Origin: Dromaius novaehollandiae
Lineage: Eukaryota; Chordata; Aves; Casuariiformes; Dromaiidae
Length of the DNA stretch: 64,000 bases
Direction: 5' to 3'
NCBI RefSeq assembly: GCF_036370855.1
Contig: NW_026991372.1
Span: forward strand, 124,001 to 188,000
Part shown: one piece after another, positions 40,301-52,300 of the stretch
How positions within the stretch are numbered: position 1 is the first letter of the stretch
Layout: each line of letters begins with the position of its first letter
Translations under genes and position numbers: made by a program
Notes under the pieces: generated by a model
Database searches by the model: none
Told to the model about the DNA's origin: nothing
The model's input: the letters and a program-made list of their open reading frames with translations, nothing else

Positions 40301-43300
40301 ATTCTCGTGGAACTGTGCAGGAGAGAATAGCTAATTATCCAGCTCTGCTCAGTGGTACCACAGCCTCTCTTGGGACGAAACCTTTGCTTTTCCTGGTCTC
40401 CGAAAATGAAAGAGGTGTCACTAATGACCGAGAGGGAGGCACCAGATGATGAGGCATTTGCTCACAGCTGATGACAGAGCAGAAGCCAGGTCCACCACAC
40501 ACCAGTCAGTAGGAGAACTTAATCCCCTTTTGGCTCTGAGAAGACTCGACGCGTTTGTAGTTAGAACTGAGCCTCTGCGTGCGTCGAGGATGCAGGACTG
40601 AACTGAATGCCCTCCGTCCATCACTCCCGCCCACTCCTGCAGGCTGGTGCTCCCGTAATCCAGCTCCCAGCTGAGGAAGCTCCACCGTAAAGCCAGCTCA
40701 TGCCTTACCCTTGCGGCTTCTCTTGGAGGCTCTTCCAGAGCCCAACCGTTCTGAGGCTTATAAACCTTCTAATTTCCTGCAGGCACTTAATCATAGACAG
40801 TTTATATCCGTTTGTTTTTGTGCCAATATAGTGCTTCCACTTGAATAGCTTTTCTCCCTTCTTAGTATTTAGCCCTCATACAGGGAGCAAACACAACCTG
40901 GCTCAGCCTACGCTTTGCATCAATAAGCAAGTCCGGGTCTTCTCTCTCCTTCTGAGGCCAGCTCCTCATTTCTCGGATCCTCCTCGTCGCCGGTCTCCAT
41001 GCCTGCACCAAACTCCTCTCTCCTGAGAGTGCGCAAGGCAAGGTCTTAGGTTCTGCTCACACACTTCTGTGGCTCCACTGGAAACACCTGGACGGATCCG
41101 TCTGGGCACAGCACGTGTAATTCCCCCTGCGGCTGGGAGAGTGTCCCTAAAGGACACATCCGTGACACCATCAAGCACACTCAAGGCGAGCATCAGCTGG
41201 GCGCCCCAGAGGATTGCACCGATAGAAAGGTCTCTCTTCTGTGTCAGCAGGTGCCCTGTGGAAGTGGCAGCTCGTACGAGCCAAGGGATCCACACGCATC
41301 TTTATTTAGGTCACTGGCTGAAGAGCGCTGCAGAAAATTAGTCACTCTTCCAGCCACGGAGCCTGGAGACAGGCTCTCCTCACCGGGCGGGAGCAGGGAG
41401 CCTTTGTCACCCGCTCAGTCCTGGCCCGAGCCGTCCCTGCAGCCCCGGCTCCCCCGGGCACACCACGGGCCCCCTCTTCCCGAGGCGACCCTCGCCTCGT
41501 CCACCACCGCTAACGCCCAAACGATGGGTCCCGACAATTCGGGAAGCAGCGATAACGTTCCCCGGCATGCAGAGGTCGTCACCGCTCGCTATTACGCTGC
41601 TCTTCTCGTTCAGCCTCAGACGTGCTGGTGGCGTCAGATGGGGAGTTTACGTGGCCCGGAGCCGCGGCAACGCACAGAGCCTCTGAACAGAGCCCGCAGA
41701 GGCCCAATTATTCTGCTGTCTCCCACGGATGCTAATACGGCTGTCGCGACAGTAGTGTCTGTTCTCACCGGCTTTCACACCCTTTCCCACATCTCCCAGT
41801 GCAGAGGAGCACCAACATCCCCATTTTAAGCGGGACGCGAAGAGGCAGAGGGACCCAGCCGGGGCACAGGGGCAGGCTGCGGCAGACGGCCGGTGCCTGG
41901 GGGGACGGGTCTGCCCCCGTCCCCGGGCTCTTCCTCACCACCTCAGCGCCAGCGCGGGTGAGGGTCGCTTGTGGCCACGGCGCCGTGCCATGCCCGTCGG
42001 CAGCCTCTCAGCTGCCACAACAGGGACCACCTCGGCGGCAACAAGATGCCCCGTCGGCAGCCGCTCCCTTCCCAGGAAAGCGCTGCGGGCAGTGCCGAGC
42101 CCTCTGCAGCCGGGGACACGTCGTGCTGGCCGTGCCGGGGGGGGGATGCCCAGCGCGGCAGCAGCAGAGCCCAGCAGAGCCCAGCAGAGCCCAGCACAGC
42201 ACTTCTGCAGCCCCGCGCTGCCCTGGGGAGGAGCGTTTCACCCGCCGGAGACGGGCACCCAACTGCATCCGGAGGCAGAGCGCCCCGGCCAGCAGCCCGC
42301 CGGGCTGGGGACCCCGGCAGAGGGACTGGACGTGCTCCTGCACGTGCCAGCAATGTTGTTAGAGAGCCCCAAGCTGCGCACAGGGCACGTTTCCGGGAAA
42401 GGCGAGAAAGGCTTCGTCTCCTGGCAGCTCAGACTACGGCGGCACCCGGCCCGCGACCGCGCCAGCCCGCACGACCGCAGCGCAGGCAGGAACCGCCGTG
42501 CCCTAAGCGCGGCCAGGCTGAACGCGGCCCCCGACGGCCCCGCGCCCCCCGGCACCGCCGGAGGTGACCGGCCCCCCCGGCAGCGCGGACACGCAGGGCG
42601 CCGTGCCGGAATACGGATCCCTGCCTCTCCGGGGACTGCGCTGCCGGCCAGCAGAGCCCCCCCATCTCCGGGTGCCTCGGTCAACGCTCGCTGCCGGGCG
42701 AGAGCGGGAATGAGCCAGTGCCCGTCTGTGCCGCGTAGCTCAGTTTCCCCAGCCAGAACGGAACAGGCAAAATCCTTGCAAACGCTCACGAGATTCACCG
42801 TCCAAAAGCACCAGCCACGACTGAAGCAGCTTTGTTACTACAGATGGGAATAAACCCACTAATTATTTGTGGCCTCTGAACGCTACCGTACCATTAAACA
42901 ATTACAATAATTGTGATTCACAAAGAAGATAACCTCAGACTAAAGGAGCTTCTGTATTTAAATCCACCCCGCTCCTCCAAGCGCATGGAAGGATGTCAGA
43001 CGCTCCCCACCCCATCGGAAGGATGCCGCGGACAGACCCGGGTTACCCGCTGCGGCCAGCTCCTGCCTGTGGTCACCCCCAGCGCCGGGAGCAACGTGGG
43101 CTGCATCCCTTCGGCGCGAGCGGCCCTGCCCGCGGCCTGCCGCCAGCCCGGGGCGCGGCGCAGAAGTGACGCTCCCGGGATCGGGGCAGCCGCGAGCGCG
43201 GCCCCCGCCGATGGACGCGTCTCCGGCGAGGGACGGCAGAGAGGCAGCGGGTTGTGCCGGGCGGCGCGGGCAGCTCCGGGACCGCGACTGCCTCCCTTGG

Positions 43301-46300
43301 TGCGGGTGCTCGCCGCGGGGTGCCGGTGCGGGGTCCCCCCCCATGCCCTTGGTGCGGGTGCTCGCCGCGGGGTGCCGGTGCGGGGTCCCCCCCATGCCCT
43401 TGGTGCGGGTGCTCGCCGCGGGGTGCCGGTGCGGGGTCCCCCCCATGCCCTTGGTGCGGGTGCTCGCCGCGGGGTGCCGGTGCGGGGTCCCCCCCATGCC
43501 CTTGGTGCGGGGTGCCGCCGGGTGCCCCGGAGCAGAGCGGGCGGTGCGGGGTGCTGGGAGCGGGGTCCCGCGGCCCTGCACCTTCCCCGCCGCCCGGGCG
43601 GCTCCCGTGCTCCGGGACGGGGCGGGAGAGGGCAGCGCCGGGGAGCCGGGGATGCACCGCGCCGGGCACCGCGCCGCTGCCCGGGACGCAACGGGCTCGG
43701 CCGCGCGGCGGGACGGTCCCTGCCCTGCCCTGCCCGGCCCCGGCCCCGCGCACGCTGCGGGCTGCTGCGCCCGCCCCGGGGTCCCCGCCGCGCTGCGCCC
43801 CGGCCCGGTCCCGCTCCCGGTCCCGGTCCCGCCCGGCGCCTCCCCCCGCGCGGTCCCGGCGGGCGCTGCAGGGCCGCTCCCCCCGCGCCGGTACCTGGTG
43901 CGGCGCCGCGGCGGCGGCGGGAGCTCCGCGGCGGGGAGCAGCGCGCAGGGCACGGCCGGGCGGAGCCGCGCGCGCTCCCCGGGACCGGGGCGGAGCCGGG
44001 GCGGGGCCGGGGGGGGAGCCCGGGGGGCGGGGCCGGCGCCCATCCCCGTCCCCGCAGGGCTGCCGGGCGGGGCGAGGGGGCCGCTCCGGCCCGCGGCCTC
44101 CGGGCTGGTCCCCGCGGCCGCGCTGCCCGGTGGGACCCGTCCGCGCCTGCCGCATCCGAGTGCGCGGCGGCGCCCGGCCGCGCGGCTCCTCCGCGGTGCG
44201 ATTTACATGTAAACGCGGTCTGCCCTGCACGGGGGGAGCAGGCGGCCGGGAGCCCACCTGCCCCGGACGGCTGCTCGGATGCCTGGGCAGATCCCGGCAG
44301 CTCCCGGGGCAGACGGGCTCGCGGGGCCGCGGCCTCCGGCGGGGTCTGTCCTGCTCCCCGCGGCCCCCAGCCGCGCACCGGGGCGGTGCGGGAGTGCGGG
44401 CGGCCTCCGCCCCGGCACGCGCGTGAGAAACGGCCCCAAACCGCCGGCGAGGGCACGCGGTGCCACGGACGAGCCCCGCTGCAGCGTGACCCCTGCTCCG
44501 CCGCCGGCTCCCGCCGGGACCTGGGCTCCCCGGGTTGCGCACCCGCTGCACGCGTGCGCGTGGCCGAGCCGCTCGCTGTGAGGACAGGGAAGGGCTTGTC
44601 CTGCAGCCGTGCTCGGGGCAGGCTGGGCCAGGCCACAGCGATGCAAGGGGGGGGCTCTGGGGTGCAGACCCCTAGCAGGGCACGGGGGGCTCTGGGCTGC
44701 TTTGTGCACAGCCGGAGCACAACAGCCTCCCCTGCAAACCGCCCCAGCCAGGGCTCCGTCCCTCCCGCCTGGCACCAGCCGGCCCCGGGGCGTCGTGGCG
44801 TGAGGCGTCCCGCTGGGCCTGGTGCTGCCGCTGGACGAGGCTGAGCCGCCGGAGCTCGGGAGGAGCTGGAAACCGGGCAGCGTCCCGGCCCCAAGCCGCG
44901 GAGCTCCGACCGGGGAGCTCTGACCGGGGCGTTCTGACCGGGGTGCTGTGACCGCGGAGCTCCGACCGGGGAGCTCTGACCGGGGAGCTCTGACCGGGGA
45001 GCTCTGACCGGGGCGCTCAGGCTGCAGGCGCTGGCCGCAGCTCCGCAGGGTTTCCCCAAGTTTCGTCCCCAGACCAAAGCTTAACAGTGAATTTCCAAAG
45101 TGCTTTAAAGGCTGCTGTAGACTCAGATGATATGTTAGAAGTAGGTTAGAAGCAGCGCAGCTGAGCACAGCTGGGGCGCAGGCGGCAGCGTGTCCCGCTC
45201 CTGGACCGGAGCACCGTCGTGCTGCTCCCCCCACGGCAGAGCTGCGCTGCTCCCGGACGGGCCCGGCGCTGACGGGCTCCGTGCAGGACCTCTGCGAAAG
45301 GCGATCCAGACACACCGGCCCTCAGGAAGATGCTGCGTGCATTTGCAAAATGCACCGAGCAGCGCAACACGACGCTGCGCCCCAAATCCGCTGCAAGCAG
45401 CAGCTGCTGCCGCGCAGCTGTGGCCACTGCGGTCCCAGCCCTGCCTGCTGCCGCGCGGGCTCGGGCTCGGGCATGACTTCGCAGGCAATGAGGCCGCGTG
45501 CTCCTTTCTGGGGCACTGGACCGGCCGGGGAGGCGGTGGGGAGCAGGGCCCGACACGGCCGTGTCCCGCGGTGCCCACGCGGGCCCCAGCGCTGCCCTCA
45601 GCCCTCTCTCCCCAGAGCCACTACGTGGCCTGCATGACGGCCATCCTCAGCCAGATGGACACCCACCACTACAGCTCCTACCTCGGGGCCTTCCCCTCCC
45701 GGCCCGACCTCATGGTGAGTGCCGGCGGCGCGGGGTCGGCACCGCGCGCCCCAGCGGGACACACACGCCTGGGCGCTGCCCCGGCTCTGGCCGCATCCCG
45801 CTTGGCAGAGATGAGGCTCTTGCTGCAGGGAGCCAGGGCTGCTCCCGGCCTCAGCGCACAGCCCGGCATTGCCCTGGTGCGCAGCCTGGCATCACCCAGA
45901 TGTGCAGCCTGGCATCACCCAGATGTGCAGCCTGGCATCACCCAGATGTGTAGCCCAGCATCGCCCAGATGTGCAGCCTGGCATCACCCAGATGTGCAGC
46001 CTGGCATCGCCCCGGTGTGCAGCTGGGCATCACCCAGATGTGCAGCCCGGCATCGCCCCGGTGTGCAGCCCAGCATTCCCCCAGCACACACCCCGCACCA
46101 CCCCGGTGTGCCGCCTGGCATCACCCAGATGTGCAGCCTGGCATCACCCAGATGTGTAGCCTGGCATCACCCAGATGTGCAGCCTAGCATCGCCCCAGTG
46201 TGCAGCTGGGCATCACCCAGATGTGCAGCCTGGCATCTCCCAGATGTGCAGCCCGGCATCGCCCCAGTGTGCTGCCTGGCATCACCCAGATCTGCAGCCC

Positions 46301-49300
46301 AGCACCGCCCCAGCACGCAGCCCAGCATCACCCAGATGTGCAGCCTGGCATCAGCCAGATGTGCAGCCCAGCATCACCCAGATGTGCAGCCTGGCATTGC
46401 TCCCGCTGGCCGAGCCCGGTCCTGAGCCCGCTTCCCTCCCGGCAGGACTTCCTCATGGAGACCTTCATCCTCTTCAAGGACCTGATAGGCAAGACGGTGT
46501 ATCCCTCCGACTGGATGGTGATGAACATGGTGCAGAACCGGTGAGGAGCGGCGGCGGGGGGCGGCGGCGGCCGGGGAGGGCGGGAGGAGCGGGGACCGCC
46601 AGCGCCCGCACGGGGCTGTGGCCGGGCAGAGGCTCTTGGCCCTGCCATAACCCCCCCGGGCCCCCAGCGGCCCCGCACCCCCCCCCCCCCCCGGTGCTTC
46701 AGCCCTGCCCCACGGCGCCTGTCGCCCCCAGGGAGTTCCTGCACGCCATCAACCACTTTGCGGCCACCCTGACGGAGACGTTCCTGCAGCACAGCAGCTT
46801 CGAGCTGCAGGTGAGCCGCGCACCGCCCACGCCCCACGGCGAGCGGGGCCGGGGCTGCCCTGCCCCACGGCGAGCAGGGCTGAGGCCCCCAGGCCCCCAG
46901 CCCAGTCCGGGCTCTCCACGGCCCCGGCTCCCCGGCCCCCGGCCCCACACTCCCATCCGGTGCTTCCGTTGCAGCTCTGGAACAACTACTTCCACCTGGC
47001 CGTGGCTTTCCTCACGCAGGACTCCCTGCAGCTGGAGAACTTCTCCCAGGCCAAGCGCACCAGCATCCTGGCCAAGTGAGGCACCGCGTCTCCCCGCGCG
47101 GCCCCGGGCTGCCCCGCGGCTGAGTGCTGCGGCGTCTCGGGGCTCCTCGTGGGGCCGGGGGTCCCGGGAGGCACCCGGCTGTGCCGGGCGGGAGGAGCAG
47201 CGCTAACCAGCGCCGTCCCGGCAGGTACGGGGACATGCGAGCCACCATCGGAGCCGCCATCCGGGACATGTGGTACAAGCTCGGTGAGCCGCAGTGCAGC
47301 CAGCAGCGGTGTGTGCTGCATTTCCACGGGGCCGGCGTGCCTGCCGCGTCCTCGGCACCGTCCCTGCGGAGACGGGCGCCGCGGAGCGGGGTGGCACCGA
47401 GCCGGGCCGTGCGGGTGGCCTTGCCGGCCTGCTGGTGTGCAAGCGGGCAGGCGTGCGAGGCTGCGGGGCACGCAGGTGTGAGCAGTGCATGAGGCTGCGG
47501 GCGTGAAAGGCTGCAGATGTGCAAGCTGTTGAGCCTGCGGGGCATGCGTGCAGCTCCGCAGACGCGCGAGCCCGGGGGACGTGCAAGCCTGCAGGTGTGA
47601 GAGCCCGCGGGCGCTCCAGCGGGTCCATGAGCTCGTGCTCCCTGCCGCCAGCCTCCCTTCTCCGGGGGCTGCCTGCGCCTGCAGCCCTTCGTTTCCGATC
47701 CTCCGGCCCTGCGCTGGGCAGGCAGGGAGGGAACAGGGAGCAGCAGCTCCGGCTGCCGTTCCGCCTCCCGGCAGAGGTCGGGGAGCTGCAGGGAGCGAGT
47801 GCACCCAGCGCCGGCATGCGTCCTCGCCCCGGGCTGCGGGCGCTCAGCTCGGCCCTGCCCTCCCCAGGCCACCACAAGATCGAGTTCATCCCGGCCATGG
47901 TGGGCCCCATCCTGGAGATGACGCTGGTGCCGGAGCTGGAGCTGCGGAAATCCACCATCCCCATCTTCTTCGACATGATGCTCTGCGAGTACCAGCTGAC
48001 TGAGGGCTTCAGCCGGGTGAGCAGCCCGCGGCCGGGGCCGGGGATCCCGCGGGAGCTGGAGCCTCACCGGGCTGGACCGTCCCTTTCGGCAGGGACGGAG
48101 GTGCTGCTCAGCCTCGCCTCTCTCCCGGGGCGCTGGGATGTGGGGCTGCAGCGGGGAGGGACGAGGGACAGGGGATGAGGCCACCAGGGACAGGGGACGA
48201 GGCCACCAGGGACAGGGGACGAGGCCGCCTGCCGGGACGGCGGATGGGGATGAGGCCTCCAGCCGGGAGGTAGCAGACCCGAGGCCTGGGGCGATGCAGA
48301 GGGCTTCCCAGAGGCCGGAGGGGACGGGAGAGGTTCGGCCCCGCTCCGCCGGTCCCCGCACCGTGCGGAAGCCAGGACACAGCGGAGGGGACGTGCACGT
48401 ACCGTCCTCCCCTCCCCTTTCTGCAGTTTGAGGACGAGATCCTACGCAAGCTGGACAGCGAGGTGGAGGGCGGCCGGGGCGACGAACAGTACAAGCAGCT
48501 TTTCGAGAGCATGTGAGCACGTGGTGCCGGCCCTGCTCCCCCCCGCCCGGGGCACAAGCCTTTCCCGCGCGCGCTCCCGCCCCGGCCGGGTCCCGGCATC
48601 CTGCTCCTCCTGGCGCCGAGCGGACCCAGAGCCCCCCTCCCCGGGGAGCAGGATCCAAGGGGGGGGGCAGCTGCTACCCGGAGCGTCGTGTGCCCCAGGC
48701 ACCGTCGCTGCTCCCTCCAGCCTGGCCCTGCTGTGCCCCGGGCAATGCCCCCACCCCAGGCAATGCCCTGCCCCAGGCAATGCCCCTGCTGTGCCCCAGG
48801 CAATGCCCTGCCCCAGGCTTTGCCCCCACCCCGTGCCCATGGCAGCTCCGTGCACGGGGTGGCTGGAGCAGGGGGGTCTCTCCCCCGTCCCCGACGCGCC
48901 CGTCAGGGAGCAGAGCAGGACTTGCTCCACGCCGCTGCAGACCAGCCGTTGCCTTTCTCCTCGCCGGCCCCCGGCAGCTCCGGGCAGCTCGTGGCGGGGC
49001 CGAGCTGCGGCGGGGGTGGGAGCAGAGCGGGGCCGAGCGTGCTGCGAGACCCCCCCCTCCCTCCTCCCCAGCCTGCTCAGCTGCTGCCGGGAGCACCCCG
49101 AGCTGGCCGAGCCCGGGGAGAACTTCGTCGCGTTGGTGACGGGGCTCCTGGAGCGGCTCCTCGACTACCGGGCTGTTATGAACGACGAGAACAAAACCTA
49201 CAGCATGAGCTGCACCGTCAACCTCCTGGTGGGTCCCACCCCCTGCCCCAGGCCCCGGTCCCTGCGGCCTGTCCAGCCCGTGTCCCCTCAGATGTCCCCA

Positions 49301-52300
49301 GGCCCCCGGTGCAGCAGACAGGGCACCATGTGCACACGGGGTGCCGAAGCTGGTGTCACCCGGATGCAACCTGCGGTCACCCGGCCCAGTGGCCGCTAGG
49401 GCTGGCAGGGCCCGTTCCCAGCCCGGGCTCGCTCATGGAGCAGGTGCCTCGGCTCCCTGTGCCGCTGCTGCCCTGGAGCTCGCCGGTCCCCTCGGTGCCA
49501 CCCCGAGCATTGCCCTCCACCACGATGTCCCGTGTCCCAGGGCATCCCCAGTGCTCACAGTGTCCCAGGGCTTCCCTGAGCCCCCCAATGTCCCATGTCC
49601 CAGGGCATCCCCAGTGCTCACGGTGTCCCAGGGCTTCCCTGAGCCCCCCAATGTCCCATGTCCCAGGGCATCCCCAGTGCTCACGGTGTCCCAGGGCTTC
49701 CCTGAGCCCCCCAGTGTCCCGTGTCCCAGGGCATCCCCAGTGCTCACGGTGTCCCAGGGCATCCCTGAGCCCCCCAGTGTCCCATGTCCCAGGGCATCCC
49801 CAGTGCTCACGGTGTCCCAGGGCTTCCCTGAGCCCCCCAATGTCCCATGTCCCAGGGCATCCCCAGTGCTCACGGTGTCCCAGGGCTTCCCTGAGCCCCC
49901 CAATGTCCCATGTCCCAGGGCATCCCCAGTGCTCACGGTGTCCCAGGGCTTCCCTGAGCCCCCCAATGTCCCGTGTCCCAGGGCATCCCCAGTGCTCACG
50001 GTGTCCCAGGGCTTCCCTGAGCCCCCCAATGTCCCGTGTCCCAGGGCATCCCCAGTGCTCACGGTGTCCCAGGGCTTCCCTGAGCCCCCCAGTGTCCCAT
50101 GTCCCAGGGCATCCCCAGTGCTCACGGTGTCCCAGGGCTTCCCTGAGCCCCCCAGTGTCCCGTGTCCCAGGGCATCCCCAGTGCTCACAGTGTCCCAGGG
50201 CTTCCCTGAGCCCCCCAGTGTCCCGTGTCCCAGGGCATCCCCAGTGCTCACAGTGTCCCAGGGCTTCCCTGAGCCCCCCAATGTCCCGTGTCCCAGGGCA
50301 TCCCCAGTGCTCACGGTGTCCCAGGGCTTCCCTGAGCCCCCCAATGTCCCGTGTCCCAGGGCATCCCCAGTGCTCACGGTGTCCCAGGGCATCCCTGAGC
50401 CCCCCAGTGTCCCGTGTCCCAGGGCATCCCCAGTGCTCACGGTGTCCCAGGGCATCCCTGAGCCCCCCAATGTCCCATGTCCCAGGGCATCCCCAGTGCT
50501 CACGGTGTCCCAGGGCATCCCTGAGCCCCCCAATGTCCCATGTCCCAGGGCATCCCCAGTGCTCACGGTGTCCCAGGGCTTCCCTGAGCCCCCCAGTGTC
50601 CCGTGTCCCAGGGCATCCCCAGTGCTCATGGTGTCCCAGGGCTTCCCTGAGCCCCCCAGTGTCCTGTGTCCCAGGGCATCCCCAGGCCCTGGTGCCAAAG
50701 GCCCCAGCCCGCTCCAGCTCGCAGGGGGGGCACGGTGCTGCTCCCGGTCCACGGTGCCTCCTGCGGGACCCGCTGCCGAGGGCGACTGAGGCCCTGGCTG
50801 GGACGGGGCCTGGCAGCGCCATGGGTCCAGGCACGGGGGCCACGCACGCACCCCCGGGCCCCCCCGACGCCCCTCTGCTCCCCGCAGAACTTCTACAAGG
50901 AGATCGACCGCCAGGCCATGTACATCAGGTGCGCGCCGCCCCGGGGAGGGGGGCCTGGGGGGCCGCCCGCCCCACACCCCGCTGCAGCCCGGGCCCCGCG
51001 CGGCGCTGCCGGCTCCGGTGCCAGCCCACCGCCCCGCACGCGCTGCCCCCGCCCCAGGTACCTCTACAAGCTCAAGGACCTGCACATCAGCTACGAGAAC
51101 TACACGGAGGGCGCCTACACGCTGCTGCTGCACGCGCGGCTGCTCAAGGTGGGCCCCGCGCGCTGCGTGCCGGGTGCCGGTGCCGGGTGCCAGTGCCGGG
51201 TGCCGCCCCGCAGCTGGGCGTGACGGGCTCCCGCCGCCTCCGCACAGTGGTCGGACGAGCCGAACACGGCGCCCATGCAGGGCTCGCACAGCCCCAGCCT
51301 GCACAGCCAGCGCCAGCTCAAGGAGGCCCTCTACAACCAGATCATCAGCTACTTCGACCAGGGCAAGGTGAGCACGGCGCACGGAGCAGGGTGCACGGAG
51401 CAGGGTGCATGGAGCGGGGTGCACATGGAGCAGGGTGCATGGAGCAGGATGCACATGGAGCGGGTGAGCATCGCCCACAGAGCAGGGTGCACGCAGAGCA
51501 TGTAGAGCAGGTGAGCATTGCTCATGGAGCAGGGCGCACGGAGCAGGTGAGCACAGTGCATGGAGCAGGGCACACGGAGCAGGGTGCACACGGAGCATGT
51601 GGAGCAGGTGAGCATCGCCCACGGAGCAGGGTGCCCACGGAGCAGGGTGCATGCGGAGCAGGTGAGCATCGCCCACAGAGCAGGGTGCACACGGAGCAGG
51701 TGAGCATCACCCACGGAACAGGGTGCCCACGGAGCAGGGTGCATGCGGAGCAGGTGAGCATCGCCCACAGAGCAGGGTGCACACGGAGCATGTGGAGCAG
51801 GTGAGCATCACCCACGGAACAGGGTGCCCACGGAGCAGGGTGCATGCGGAGCAGGTGAGCATCGCCCACAGAGCAGGGTGCACACGGAGCATGTGGAGCA
51901 GGTGAGCATCACCCACGGAACAGGGTGCCCACGGAGCAGGTGAGTGTTGCCCATGGAGCAGGGCGCACGGAGCAGGGTGCACGTGGAGCAGGTGAGTACA
52001 GCCCCCAGAGCAGGGTGCACATGGTGTCCCCCCTGCAGGAGCCAGTTTCACCCAGGAGCACCCCGTGCCCCCCCCCCCAGCTCACGCTGCAGCCAGCGGT
52101 GGGTGCCGGGCCCTCACCCCGCCCTGTTTTGCAGATGTGGGAGGAGGCCATCCACATCTGCAAGGAGCTGGCGGAGCAGTATGAGAGCGAGATCTTCGAC
52201 TACGAAATGCTGAGCGACATCCTGGTGAGCGCCGGGGCCGGGGGCCACGCAGGGCTGGGGCATGGTGCCGGAAGAGCGGGAGCAGGGGCAGTGCTGGCCC

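Noticed and set aside
42913-45077. 640-690 codon frames on both strands
   Set aside because: CpG-island and 51-bp-repeat artefacts inside DOCK intron 10; no recognisable protein motif.
49527-50690. CRISPR-like regular array
   Set aside because: Direct tandem minisatellite without distinct spacers, in a vertebrate intron.
48688-51804. 1038-codon plus-strand and 747-codon minus-strand frames
   Set aside because: They run through true DOCK exons in wrong frames and through the 63-bp minisatellite; the peptide is only repeat translation.
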